A DNA stretch of 21,511 nucleotides, taken from the NCBI GenBank assembly GCA_036897625.1, contig JAYMTA010001149.1, positions 1 to 21,511 of the forward strand, written 5' to 3'. The notes below the pieces were generated by a model. The model was given only the letters and a program-made list of their open reading frames with translations. It did no database searches and was not told the origin of the DNA. Of the stretch, positions 1 to 8,842 are shown one piece after another (position 1 is the first letter of the stretch; each line of letters begins with the position of its first letter). The stretch comes from Pelargonium cotyledonis. Taxonomy: Eukaryota > Streptophyta > Magnoliopsida > Geraniales > Geraniaceae. A program made the position numbers and the translations under genes.

Positions 1-96
1 GTCGCTGATCAATGACGGGACCCCGTCGCTAACCATCTGCGATGAGGTCTATAGCGACAGAAATTTCTGTCGCTAATATCCAGTTTTCTTGTAATG
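1..96. mobile_element. Terminus of a CACTA (En/Spm-type) DNA transposon, partial
   Basis: On the minus strand the element ends at base 96 with CATTACAAGAAAACTGG. This differs by one base from the common plant CACTA terminus CACTACAAGAAAA. Inward lie several copies of the GTCGCT/AGCGAC motif in both orientations, including a perfect 24-bp palindrome at 52-75. Such subterminal repeats are typical of CACTA ends. The rest of the element, including any transposase, is off the left edge, so it cannot be classed as autonomous or not. A 3-bp target duplication (aag at 97-99) would be expected but needs the other end. Confidence 0.72.
52..75. repeat. Perfect 24-bp palindrome in the CACTA subterminal region
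   Basis: The two 12-base arms are exact reverse complements, centred between bases 63 and 64, with no loop. The core is CGACAGAAATTTCTGTCG. It is probably part of the subterminal repeat array that CACTA transposases bind. Confidence 0.8.
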
Positions 97-3000
97 AAGC
101 AGTTGGGAGACATGGAAATATTCATTTCTAGCTAAAACTGAACAGTACCTTACACCATTGAAGGAGCAACAAGTGGTAGAGAATAGCTAAAAAACAAGAC
201 ATCAATTGAATTCTATGATTCTATCAACACCAGAACTACAGACATATATTAAAGTTTATGTCATACCCAATATTAAATACTCCGTATTAGAATTTTGAAT
301 AGCTACCAATACCAACAAGAAGTGAATGTCACCTGTCAAAACATACAAGTCTTTTAGGTGCGTAAAAGTAAGGAAATCATGACAGTTAAAACTTCATTTA
401 TAAAAAATAGCAAAGTGAAGTGATCTACTAAAACCATGGTTTTAAAATGTGTCACAACTTTATCATGACTTAAGCTAAACCAAATAACTCTTAATTTAGT
501 TTCCTTTGTGTCACTTCAAGAAATAAACTTATAGAAGACGGCCCAAAAAGAGTTTGATTCTAAATAACCACTTAAGTGAGGGCTAAATAGACGTCTCTAA
601 TATTTCAATATAAGTTAGGGCGTTCTCTAAACAGTATTCAATGTGGTCTTCACTCTCACGCACAAATCACAATGACATCATATTAGAATTTTTCTGATAC
701 TCATTATGAAGATTTTATGGGGAGCGATATGACCTGCAACTTGATCTATAATTATAATAGTCCGTCATAATTTTATTAGTGGTTTAGACGAGACTGAATA
801 ATTCTTGGCCTCAATGATCATTAGTTATATACGAATCACTTAATCTTTTGGTTTAAAGAAATATCTTGAGAGTTCGAAGAAATATATATATATATATACT
901 TCTCTTGTGTGTGATTGGAGGGCCCTAATAGATGGCAATAATGTTGAGAAAAAGGAAAAAAGAAATTAAGCACTATGCAATAAGGTGGGTTGTCTTTATA
1001 ATAATTCAATTCTAAATAAGAGGATAAAAAAAAACTATGTGGATGTCTTCATGCAGATGGCAATAGAAGAACACTTTGAAAGAACCACTTGTTCTTATTC
1101 TCAGAATCTTCTTCTTGTTTGCTTTAAAATAAAACCTCCTACAGTTACTCTATTTGTAGTGCTCTGATGAATACACTTTTCATGCTTGGGCCTTACTGAG
1201 ACAAAATTATTGGATTGCTGTCCTTATTATTAGGAATTGTCTAATCAACTGATCTGCAATGTCTTCTCTTTTTCTTCTTTCCAATTTTTGTGTGGCCATG
1301 AGTTGGTTCAAATGTCTAATCCAAAAATTTAACGAGTTCATAAAGACGATAATGTTAATGAATGTAGTACACGTCAAATTAATATGTACGTGTGTTTTAT
1401 ATGATTTAATGATCTGTAAATCACTTATAAAACTATCATGTAACTCACATAATTAGAATTAATTTCTCATGTTGTAGTCCAATAATGTTAACTTTTAAAA
1501 CACTATTTATGACGCCATTGATTAGGTGGGTAACTTATTTTGATTAGTCAATTGTCATGGATATATTCAACTACTAAAAGTTATATAGTTAGAGGGAATA
1601 ATATGTAATTGCGATTGGTCTTGCAATGAGTATGTGTCAGAATTACCTGATATTAGCGTCTGGCGTGTGTAGGTACCTTTATAAAGAAAATTATAAATAA
1701 GGGTTAGTTTTGGAAATGTCTTAATTATATACCTTCCCATTATGCATAGGTAGTCAAGATAAGATATGGCCTACTTAGCACAAAACATCCATAATTGACA
1801 AAACTTCAAGTCACTATCTTATGAAGGGTATAAAGTGAAAAACATTTTGTTGAGATATGATGAAGCAAGCAACAAGAATGGATGCCATGGAAGTGATGAT
1901 AGATATATAGCAAAGAAAGAGTGGCTTGTCTATCATCTCAGATATTATAATCCACAGATACTTGGAGTTTGAACCACCTTTTCAACTAAGAAAAGCATCA
2001 TGTTGGTTTTCAAGTTATGATGTTGCAAAGTCACTGAGATGTTGGAGTTTGGACCATTTTTTTTTTTTGGAAACATAAATGTTATCTTAATTACATGCGT
2101 TTCACATGTACTTTAAACATTTACACAGAACGACATCGAAGAGTGTCGTTAACTACTTTTTTCACATTATCTTATTTTTTTAACTACATTTTCTCATTTT
2201 TCGCGTTTTTTTATACCTCCATCCAACAATTTTACGCTCTTTAAACCAACATTTAGTGGCATCCAACATAGACAATTGTAAAATTAACCTAATAAATTTC
2301 CTTCAAATTTTGGAAGATACTTAAAGAGTAATCACAAAAACTCTGGAATTTCTTGTCTCCCACTTCACCAAGCACTAATCTTATATCTTTAGTCATCTTA
2401 CTTTTTCTTTCAAACAAATGCGTACATTAAACTTGGAATTGGGTGGGTGCTTTGCGCACATAAGTTTATTGGAGCGGATTCATATGTTAATTCAGAATAC
2501 GTCATTCTCTTGTAGGTTTGACTTAGTCTTAACCGTTAAGGGAATTCTTTTTCTCTCTGTACATATAATAATAAAAAAATGTTATATTGTTGTCCCATCA
2601 ACTACCATGTCCTAAAACTTGAAAAGATCTGTAACAGAATATCATTTTGGTTGAAAGAATAACTTCAAGAGTAGTTCCCAAAAGTTAAATGGCTCCTGTA
2701 AAGGGGTATCAAACTCAAAAATCACTTGAATAAACTGTGCAGTTGGCTTATTCTGATATTGCTTGATTGTTATGTGGGAATATAGAGAGATTTGTCCATA
2801 AACTCCAATCTAAAAATAAAATGGACCACAAGACAAAACAATCAACAAATAGGTCCCTACATACCCTCTTTCTTCTAAATTCTAATGTGGTTATCAATGA
2901 CTATGAATCCTTAATCAAAATAATAGTCATTAGGTTCTACTATTATTTAACAATAATTATGAGCATAGTTCAGATATCTATACCCACCACCCACCACTTA

Positions 3001-3182
3001 CCACTTGCATGCATAATTGGTTCCTTAAATATCAGACCTACTATTCAAGCAGATTTTCTATCAAGAATTATACCTTCCAATCACTTGAAAATTGAAACTA
3101 ATTGGTGCAGAAATTCATAATTACGTACAGGTTTCTAGAATCCGCACCTGATCTCAAATTCTTGAGCAGATAAAGAGACGGT
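97..3182. other. AT-rich stretch with no recognised gene
   Basis: Short open frames occur at 985-1167, 1259-1456, 2418-2615 and 2767-3120. Their translations are low in complexity or show no family resemblance, they lack convincing splice partners, and base composition does not change across them. I see an (AT)n microsatellite at 882-898, a 13-base run of T near 2059, and a small inverted repeat (AACGACA...TGTCGTT) near 2129-2150. Some of this may be decayed transposon sequence or the 3' side of the minus-strand transcription unit that begins at 6661, but nothing here shows it. Confidence 0.6.
882..898. repeat. (AT)n microsatellite
   Basis: An uninterrupted run of alternating A and T, about eight units. 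It is simple sequence with no evident function. Confidence 0.9.
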
Positions 3183-3241
3183 TCAGCGTAGCCAATTGTT
3201 GCTGTTGGTGCCTCTGCCCATTCCATCCACAGAGCCGAGAC
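3183..3241 (-). other. Candidate alternative terminal exon of the NFD6-like gene
   Basis: Read on the minus strand, a good acceptor (TTATTTACAG) lies just upstream of 3241. If joined to an alternative GT donor inside NFD6-like exon 2 (exon ending at 6263, within ...CTCAGG|GTACC), the frame continues after LSQ as GLGSVDGMGRGTNSNNWLR and stops at 3183. A second frame through the same stretch (VSALWMEWAEAP...) stays open further, to a possible CAG|GTGCGG donor near 3150, so the exon could instead belong to another transcript. The roughly 3-kb intron this requires holds a SINE, which is not unusual. I recognise no domain in either reading. Confidence 0.3.
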
Positions 3242-4775
3242 CTGTAAATAATAACATATTTCCAGAATACCTGTTCTGCATAGATAAGATAGATTAAGAG
3301 TGGCTTTTCATTTCCAACCAGAAGAATTTCAGTCTCAAAGATGCACAGGTGTCTAAACTACAATGAGTGGCCAGAAATCGAACATGAAACTACTCTGCTA
3401 CTCAAATGCAAGATCCAGATTGAGAATCAACTCATCACCAACTGTGCCCATATTCCATTGCAACTAGCAAAATTACAACCCATGCAAGAAAAAGAGTCAG
3501 GGACACTGGACTGTAATGAAGTGGGACAGTGCGCACCCGACAAGTTTTAAACATGTGCATGTGCTAAAAAAAATACTAAGCACTTTAAGTGCTCTATCAC
3601 AAGTCTGAACACAGAGTCACTTCATGAAATACACAAGCACATATCCAATCCTTTTTTATGACCAAATAAAAGAGTTACCGACACCATGCACTGTAGAGAC
3701 CAACCCAGGTATAGACAAACTCCAATGCATTTGAGAAGCAAAGAACACGATCTATATCCTGTACTTTACCTTAAGGGCATGACACACAAATTTCAGTTTG
3801 GAACAGTCAAACATATATAATAATACAAGAATTAGGAAGGAAAATTATTGATGTTAGTGAATTACATCTTAGGCGGAAGATAAAAGAAAAGAGAGAGTCT
3901 TCGAAGAGAGTTTACGGGATAGAAATAGAACAAGCTTACGAGGATAGCAGAGATACATAAAGCAGATACAAATTCTATGCCTAATATCTAATAGATATTC
4001 CCTTAAATAGACTAATTTGAGATAGGCGGAAACTTCACTTAACTTCCTAGCCTTTCCTTCATTCAAGCCTTCAAATTACTAATCCATAGTTTCTTCGTTT
4101 GCAAAGAATAATGGTATATTTGTACAAAATTCAAGGAGGGTGGCGGTGGGATATATGCCGGGTCATTATTTGTTAAAACTTAATTTAACACCACAAAAAT
4201 AAGAAATATATTATGCCATTATGCCACATATCAATCACTTTGCGCAAAAAAAAAAAGAAAAAAGTATAGATTGTTACTCAACAGCATCGGTGCCTACAAG
4301 ACATTATACAATAACTATTTTGTAGCATGGCTACCTTTAGCATAGAACTGCACTGACAGGTTCAACTAGATCACAGTTTAGACATCGGGCATGATATTTA
4401 TGTTTTTAACTCCACAGAAAGTAATCCCACAATCCCCAATTGCTGATAGGCATAAGATAACTATTGAGAGTCATTTGTGATTTTTTGCAATCGATAAATA
4501 AATGACAATATTTCCAGGGAAATGCAAACAAAAATTCATCTATGTTCTGGAATAAAAGCAAAAGATAACTACTCCAATCAATTAAAACTGAGAACTAACA
4601 TGATATACTGAAAGTTGGAAAGTATCGATATTCCAAAATCACTTCCTAAATTGTCAATTAATATGTAAGGGCTAATGTAGTTCTTATAACATCATTGGAA
4701 ATAAACAAACTGAATGACTCTAACTTCTGATGAAGTCCCCACAAGCAACACTTCTAATCCATTATAACATAGCAC

Positions 4776-4808
4776 CTGGTGTGCAGATTCTACCAGCCAT
4801 TCAAGTAC
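4776..4808 (-). other. Candidate 33-nt cassette exon
   Basis: On the minus strand this segment is preceded by ATTGTTGATTGTAG and followed by CAG|GTGCTATG, so both splice signals look good. Its length is a multiple of three and one phase reads VLEWLVESAHQ. Joined to the alternative donor of NFD6-like exon 2 it would instead give a stop after LSQGT. It may be an alternative exon, an untranslated 3' exon or a chance match. Only the sequence signals support it. Confidence 0.22.
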
Positions 4809-5621
4809 CTACAATCAACAATTATGATTTAGATCAGTGAAGGGGAACCAAATACCGCAAAGTAGCATGACAGAAACATAGACTGCCCACATTAAAGTCA
4901 AATATCAGATTCTTGATGTCCACACAATTAGAATATAGGAAAAATAGACATAGAAATGCCCTTTCCTATGTTAGATTTTAACCAATCTTTAAAAGACCTA
5001 AGCCTCAAATCCTGACATGATTGGAGGAAAATTAAAAAGTAGATGGAACCGTAAATCTGTAACTACTATGGTATAATAGTTACAAATTGCCATGCCCAGG
5101 TTTGACTACATTAAAACCAGACCTGAAGAAATCTTCCTTTAAGAGGCTCAACAAGGAGTGAAACAAAAAAGAATATAAAGGTTCTTGCTTTCAGCACCTA
5201 GAAACCCTTCGATCTGTAACTTGGTTATGACTAATGAAGGATCCTTAACATTATAGTATCATAGTACAAAATTAAGTTCTAGTAATACAGGTCATGATTC
5301 CTACACAACACTAGAGTAACATGCTAATACATAGTGAGGATGCATAAAATTTCATTAAAAAACCAACCCAAAAAAGCCGATATGTTTACTAGCAACCTGG
5401 TTGTCACTCGACAATTCATGGATCTTGGGCTGTGATTAAGACCGATGAATTCAAACCAAGTAAGGCAGCAGGGGTCCAAAAAGTGCCCACAACAAAGCCC
5501 ACAGAGAGGAAAAATGACCAAGACATGAAAACGGATGTCAAAAGTGAATGAAAACTTGGCCAAGTATCGACCACGGCCGTGGGGCTCCATACACTATCCT
5601 CAAATTGGCCAAGCTTACTAA

Positions 5622-5803
5622 CTTCTTCTTCTTTGTCATATACAGTAAGGGTGTCTCCTAACCAGCTTTGCACGCACCTCAAGACTAATCTCCTACCAGA
5701 CAAGGGCGCAACCCCCACATTGGGTAATGGCCACAATATTTGAAACCCTGAGGCCATGGTTGGGAGCTAACCTCCTTCCCACAAGGCCAACCCCATTGAG
5801 CTA
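5622..5803 (-). mobile_element. tRNA-derived SINE (Au-like), about 180 bp
   Basis: Read on the minus strand the element starts with an A-box-like TAGCTCAATGGGG (5791-5803). About 40 bases further comes a B-box-like GGGTTTCAAAT (about 5738-5748), which is the internal RNA polymerase III promoter arrangement. Between the boxes is AGCTCCCAACCATGG, and the body ends with TCTTGAGGTGCGTGC followed by a purine-rich GAAGAAGAAG tail. These phrases match plant Au-type SINEs as I remember them. The boxes are imperfect and I could not find clear target duplications, so the copy is probably old. Bounds are approximate. It lies in the same orientation as the NFD6-like gene, downstream of its main stop. The minus-strand open frame 5416-5757 across it is incidental. 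Confidence 0.68.
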
Positions 5804-6227
5804 GAAGATATAGACAGGAAAGAGCATCTGACAGTTACCCAGTTTCCAGATAACAAAGTCAATAACTCAGCAAAGGTCACATCTTTGTTTCATAGAGAAT
5901 AGTAACAGGAAATGATCAACTTAAACTAATTCATTCCTAAACTGAATGCAATGACACAAGTGAAAGTAGAAATTATAAAGGATCATACATCCAAATCATG
6001 CATTCTTAGATCACTCTACTTTCAAATGATCCAATTGCACCCAACTTTTTTATTATACATGGGCAATATATTTGTACAGAACGGATTACGAAGAATAAAC
6101 AAATACATTAACACAAAACAACTTCTATAAAAACAGCCTACTAATAAGCTCAATCAAAACACAGCACTGGAGGATCCCAACAATGGCCATTGATAGCGTA
6201 AAAATCAAAACTCACAAAAGACAAATA

Positions 6228-6661
6228 CTAGCGATCTTGACAAGTACGACAGAAGGAGGTACCCTGAGACAACTCGCAATACGCACGCGCCTCAACGGAG
6301 ACGTACGACGTGAGCCGGGCGGACGCCACCGCGCTGTGCAGCGGCAGCAGCGACTGTGAGCACCCTAACTCCCCCAAATTCCTAGAAAAAACAATCATAA
6401 TCAAATCAAAACTAAGCAAAATAAAGACAGTACCTCCACAGAATGCTATAAATTCGCACATTTAGGGTTTAGGAAATGGAAACGAGTTACTGCGTGAATT
6501 TACCTGGGAACGGAGTTAAGGAGGCGGCGAGATTGTAGACGAGGACCATGGAGAGTGCGCGGTAGGGACGAAGAGGAAGAGGAAGAGGATCGGAGTGGTG
6601 ATAGTGATGCTCTTGCGGTGGAGAGCACAGACCTCGCTAGCGATCCGGAACGCCAAGCCAT
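6228..6661 (-). CDS. NFD6-like small organellar protein (NUCLEAR FUSION DEFECTIVE 6 family), 2 coding exons
   Basis: Exon 1 is 6661-6504 and exon 2 is 6381-6228, with a 122-bp GT-AG intron. The joined frame gives 103 residues. Residues 1 to about 53 form an arginine-, serine- and leucine-rich presequence with almost no acidic residues (MAWRSGSLARSVLSTARASL...), typical of mitochondrial or dual targeting. The conserved core follows in exon 2: LGELGCSQSLLPLHSAVASA at residues 55-74, then RLTSYVSVEARAYCELSQG. This core is what I recognise as the plant NFD6-like family. Family length is about 90-110 residues, so the gene is complete. Arabidopsis NFD6 is mitochondrial and needed for polar nuclear fusion in the female gametophyte; the biochemical role is unknown. 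The ATG at 6661 is chosen because it opens the presequence. A downstream ATG at 6549 is in another frame. The gene is head to head with the PPR gene, and alternative C-termini are plausible. Confidence 0.85.
6462..6470 (-). promoter_or_regulatory. Telo-box in intron 1 of the NFD6-like gene
   Basis: The minus strand reads AAACCCTAA, inside CCTAAACCCTAAA. Telo-boxes near the 5' end of plant genes often occur together with site II (TGGGCC) promoter motifs in genes for ribosomal and organellar proteins. Three site II motifs lie 320-365 bp upstream. Function is inferred from the motif only. Confidence 0.5.
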
Positions 6662-6738
6662 GATTCTCTGTCTGTGGCAGCGCAGCTCTGGGACTAGAAC
6701 AATTGTTACAATACGAGAAACGGAACCAGAAACCCCAG

Positions 6739-6754
6739 AAAACGGCGCCGTTTT
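6739..6754. repeat. Perfect 16-bp palindrome in the shared promoter
   Basis: The sequence AAAACGGCGCCGTTTT is its own reverse complement, with no loop. It sits about 80 bases upstream of the NFD6-like start codon and 30-90 bases from the site II motifs. It could be a binding site for a dimeric transcription factor. The GGCGCC core also loosely resembles E2F-type GC-rich sites, but I do not assign a factor. Confidence 0.85.
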
Positions 6755-6846
6755 AGAAGAGCGAACTGTAAAACCTCGTTTGGGCCTGGTTCAATAAGAC
6801 GGCCCAAAGAAATGTAGATAAGGCCCATTACTAAATTGGCTTGGAA

Positions 6847-6930
6847 ATGTGGATAAGGAAGTGTAAGAGCACAGCTTCGTCGCCATTGTTCGACCACTCC
6901 GATGGCGCGAAATGTGTAAGATACCGTTAA
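6847..6930 (+). promoter_or_regulatory. Upstream ORF of 27 codons ahead of ELI1-like
   Basis: An ATG at 6847 opens a 27-residue frame (MWIRKCKSTASS...) that stops at 6930, seven bases before the PPR start codon. It matters only if transcription starts before 6847, which the sequence cannot show. The start context (GGAAATGT) is moderate. No conserved peptide is recognised. Confidence 0.35.
6902..6919 (+). promoter_or_regulatory. Short uORF (MARNV-stop) ahead of ELI1-like
   Basis: A five-codon ORF with a G at +4 (CCGATGG) ends 18 bases before the main start codon. It is very likely inside the leader because it is so close. Re-initiation after so short a uORF, or leaky scanning to the strong GCCGCCATGT context of the main start, would lower translation modestly. 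This effect is inferred. Confidence 0.5.
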
Positions 6931-6937
6931 CGCCGCC

Positions 6938-8842
6938 ATGTCCTCAACCACCCCTTTCACAGCGCCGCCGCCGCCTTCTTCCTCCTCTAACCGCTCCTTC
7001 TCGCAAGTTCTCTCTTCCGCCACCACCACCGCTCGTCTGCCCGCAGACAGGCTCGCTTTGTTAATCGACAGATCCAAATCCATCAGACAGCTTCTCCAAA
7101 TCCACGCCGCTCTTCTCCGCCATGGATTCGAGAGCGACCCAGTCTTGAATGTCAAGCTCCTTCGCTCCTATTCCTCTCTGGGTCGACTCGACCACTCGGT
7201 CGCGGTCTTCGACGGCAGCGAAAACCGCAACGTCTTCTTCTGGACCGCCATTGTCCACAGCCACGTCCACTCCGGTCTCCACAGGCAAGCTCTCTTGTAC
7301 TACTCGCAGATGCTGATTGATGGTGTCAATCCCAGTGCTTACACCTTATCTTCGATCCTCAAATCCTGCCCAATTGAGCCCGGAAAGGCACTCCATTCAC
7401 AAGCAATCAAATTTGGGTTGGATTCTGATTTGTATGTGAGGACTGGGCTTTTGGATGTGTATGCGAGAGGTGGGGATGTCATGTCTGCACACCAACTGTT
7501 CGACGAAATGCCTGAGAAGAGTATGATCACTTTGACTGCAATGATGACATGCTATGCAAAGCATGGGAAGCTCGAGGAGGCTCGAGTGCTGTTTGATGGA
7601 ATGGAGGAGAAGGATGTTGTGTGCTGGAATGTGATAATTGATGGGTACGCTCAGCACGGGAAGCCTGACGAGTCTCTGGTTCTTTTCAGGGAAATGCTGG
7701 CGGAGAGAGTTAGGGCTAACGAGCTCACGGTGCTCGCTGTGCTCTCAGTTTGCGGGCAGATTGGGGCGTTGGATTCGGGGAAATGGGTTCATTCATACAT
7801 TGAGAATAACAGGATTCGGATCAATGTTCATGTGGGTACTGCTCTGGTTGACATGTATAGCAAATGTGGGAGTTTAGAGGATGCGCGAATGGTTTTCGAT
7901 AAGATCAGCAACAAGGATGCGGTTGCTTGGAACTCAATGATTGCTGGATACGCAATGCACGGATTTAGCCAAGATGCATTGAAGCTGTTCGATGAAATGC
8001 TTAGGGTTGGACACAGACCTACGGACATAACATTCATCGGCATCTTGAGTGCTTGTAGTCATGCCGGGTTGGTGAACGAGGGACGATCCTTTTTCAATTC
8101 CATGAAAGATGAATTCGGGATTCAGCCGAAGATTGAGCATTATGGGTGTATGGTGAATCTTCTTGGGCGCGCGGGGCACTTAGAAGAAGCATACGAGCTC
8201 ATTAAAAGCATTGGGATCAAACCTGATCCCGTGCTATGGGGAACGTTGCTCGGAGCTTGCAAGCTGCACAGAAACCTTCCCCTTGGGGAGGAAATTGCTG
8301 AGTTCCTCGTTGGAATGGATCTTGCAAGCTCGGGAACATACGTGCTTCTCTCAAACATATACGCTGCTGCCGGGAATTGGGACGGGGTGGCAAGAGTGAG
8401 GACATTGATGAAAGAAAGAGGAGTACTCAAGGAGCCTGGTTGTAGCTCAATCGAAGTGAACAATAAGATACACGAGTTTCTTGCAGGTGATAGGAGACAC
8501 CCGAAGAGCAAAGAAATTTACTTGATGTTGGAGGAGATTAACAGTTGGCTCAAGGCTCAGGGATACACTCCACGAACAGATATAGTGTTACACGACCTGG
8601 AAGAAACGCAGAAGGAGCGAACGCTGGAAGTTCACAGCGAGAAGCTTGCTATAGCATACGGTCTTATCAGTACAAAACCAGGAACAACAATCAAGATAGT
8701 GAAAAACCTGCGAGTCTGTTCGGATTGTCATGCTGCGACTAAACTGATTTCGAAGATCACTGGGCGCAAGATTGTGATGAGGGATCGAAACAGGTACCAC
8801 CACTTTGAGAAGGGTTTGTGTTCCTGTGGAGATTACTGGTAA
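6938..8842 (+). CDS. ELI1: PPR-DYW RNA-editing factor, ELI1-like, probably plastid-targeted
   Basis: This is an intronless 634-residue PLS-class pentatricopeptide repeat protein. Residues 1 to about 40 are rich in Ser, Thr, Pro and Ala with almost no acidic residues, like a plastid transit peptide. PPR repeats run from about 65 to 430 (for example DVVCWNVIIDGYAQHGKPDE and DAVAWNSMIAGYAMHGFSQD). E/E+ motifs follow to about 510 (GTYVLLSNIYAAAGNWDGVA), then the DYW deaminase domain to the end. Catalytic features are intact: HSE at 566-568, CSDC at 594-597, a second zinc site around HH at 621-622 and CSC at 628-630, and terminal DYW. The tract HSEKLAIAYGLISTKPG and the overall order match Arabidopsis ELI1 (At4g37380, 632 residues), which edits a plastid ndhB site. 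The start is supported by the context GCCGCCATGT, and other in-frame ATGs are far inside the protein. Orthology is by recall, not by search. Confidence 0.9.
   Translation: MSSTTPFTAPPPPSSSSNRSFSQVLSSATTTARLPADRLALLIDRSKSIRQLLQIHAALLRHGFESDPVLNVKLLRSYSSLGRLDHSVAVFDGSENRNVFFWTAIVHSHVHSGLHRQALLYYSQMLIDGVNPSAYTLSSILKSCPIEPGKALHSQAIKFGLDSDLYVRTGLLDVYARGGDVMSAHQLFDEMPEKSMITLTAMMTCYAKHGKLEEARVLFDGMEEKDVVCWNVIIDGYAQHGKPDESLVLFREMLAERVRANELTVLAVLSVCGQIGALDSGKWVHSYIENNRIRINVHVGTALVDMYSKCGSLEDARMVFDKISNKDAVAWNSMIAGYAMHGFSQDALKLFDEMLRVGHRPTDITFIGILSACSHAGLVNEGRSFFNSMKDEFGIQPKIEHYGCMVNLLGRAGHLEEAYELIKSIGIKPDPVLWGTLLGACKLHRNLPLGEEIAEFLVGMDLASSGTYVLLSNIYAAAGNWDGVARVRTLMKERGVLKEPGCSSIEVNNKIHEFLAGDRRHPKSKEIYLMLEEINSWLKAQGYTPRTDIVLHDLEETQKERTLEVHSEKLAIAYGLISTKPGTTIKIVKNLRVCSDCHAATKLISKITGRKIVMRDRNRYHHFEKGLCSCGDYW

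Larger units (their letters stand above)
3242..6227. other. Probable 3' flank or long alternative intron of the NFD6-like gene
   Basis: This stretch lies downstream, on the minus strand, of the main stop codon of the NFD6-like gene. It contains the SINE at 5622-5803, two short splice-bounded minus-strand segments (4776-4808 and 5123-5146) and an imperfect hairpin at 5059-5083 with GTAACTA/TAGTTAC arms. Short frames at 3341-3550 (plus), 3869-4066 (minus) and 5324-5590 (minus) have no recognisable product. I found no independent gene here. Confidence 0.45.
6662..6937. promoter_or_regulatory. Bidirectional head-to-head promoter between the NFD6-like and ELI1-like genes
   Basis: Only 276 bp separate the two start codons, so both promoters and both 5' leaders must fit here. 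Three site II-type motifs are present: TGGGCC at 6781-6786, GGCCCA at 6801-6806 and GGCCCA at 6822-6827. Such motifs are bound by TCP factors and are enriched in promoters of nuclear genes for mitochondrial and plastid proteins, which suits both products. A perfect 16-bp palindrome, AAAACGGCGCCGTTTT, sits at 6739-6754, nearer the NFD6-like gene. I see no clear TATA box in either direction, consistent with a broad housekeeping promoter. Confidence 0.72.

Noticed and set aside
1958-2060. Repeated phrase TTGGAGTTTGaACCA / TTGGAGTTTGgACCA about 80 bases apart
   Set aside because: Similarity is confined to about 15 bases and does not extend into the flanks.
3341-3550. 69-codon plus-strand open frame
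   Set aside because: No recognisable protein family, no promoter or splice context, and it lies in the probable 3' flank of a minus-strand transcript.
5059-5083. Imperfect hairpin GTAACTA...TAGTTAC
   Set aside because: It is short, AT-rich and has several mismatches; too small for a miRNA precursor and without terminal features of a MITE.
5324-5757. Two overlapping minus-strand frames (88 and 113 codons)
   Set aside because: One runs through the SINE body and both lack family resemblance or splice context, so they are treated as incidental.
6706-7155. 149-codon minus-strand open frame antisense to the ELI1-like start
   Set aside because: It is a shadow of the GC-richer promoter and 5' coding region. 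The protein has no recognisable domain and the opposite strand encodes a clear PPR protein.
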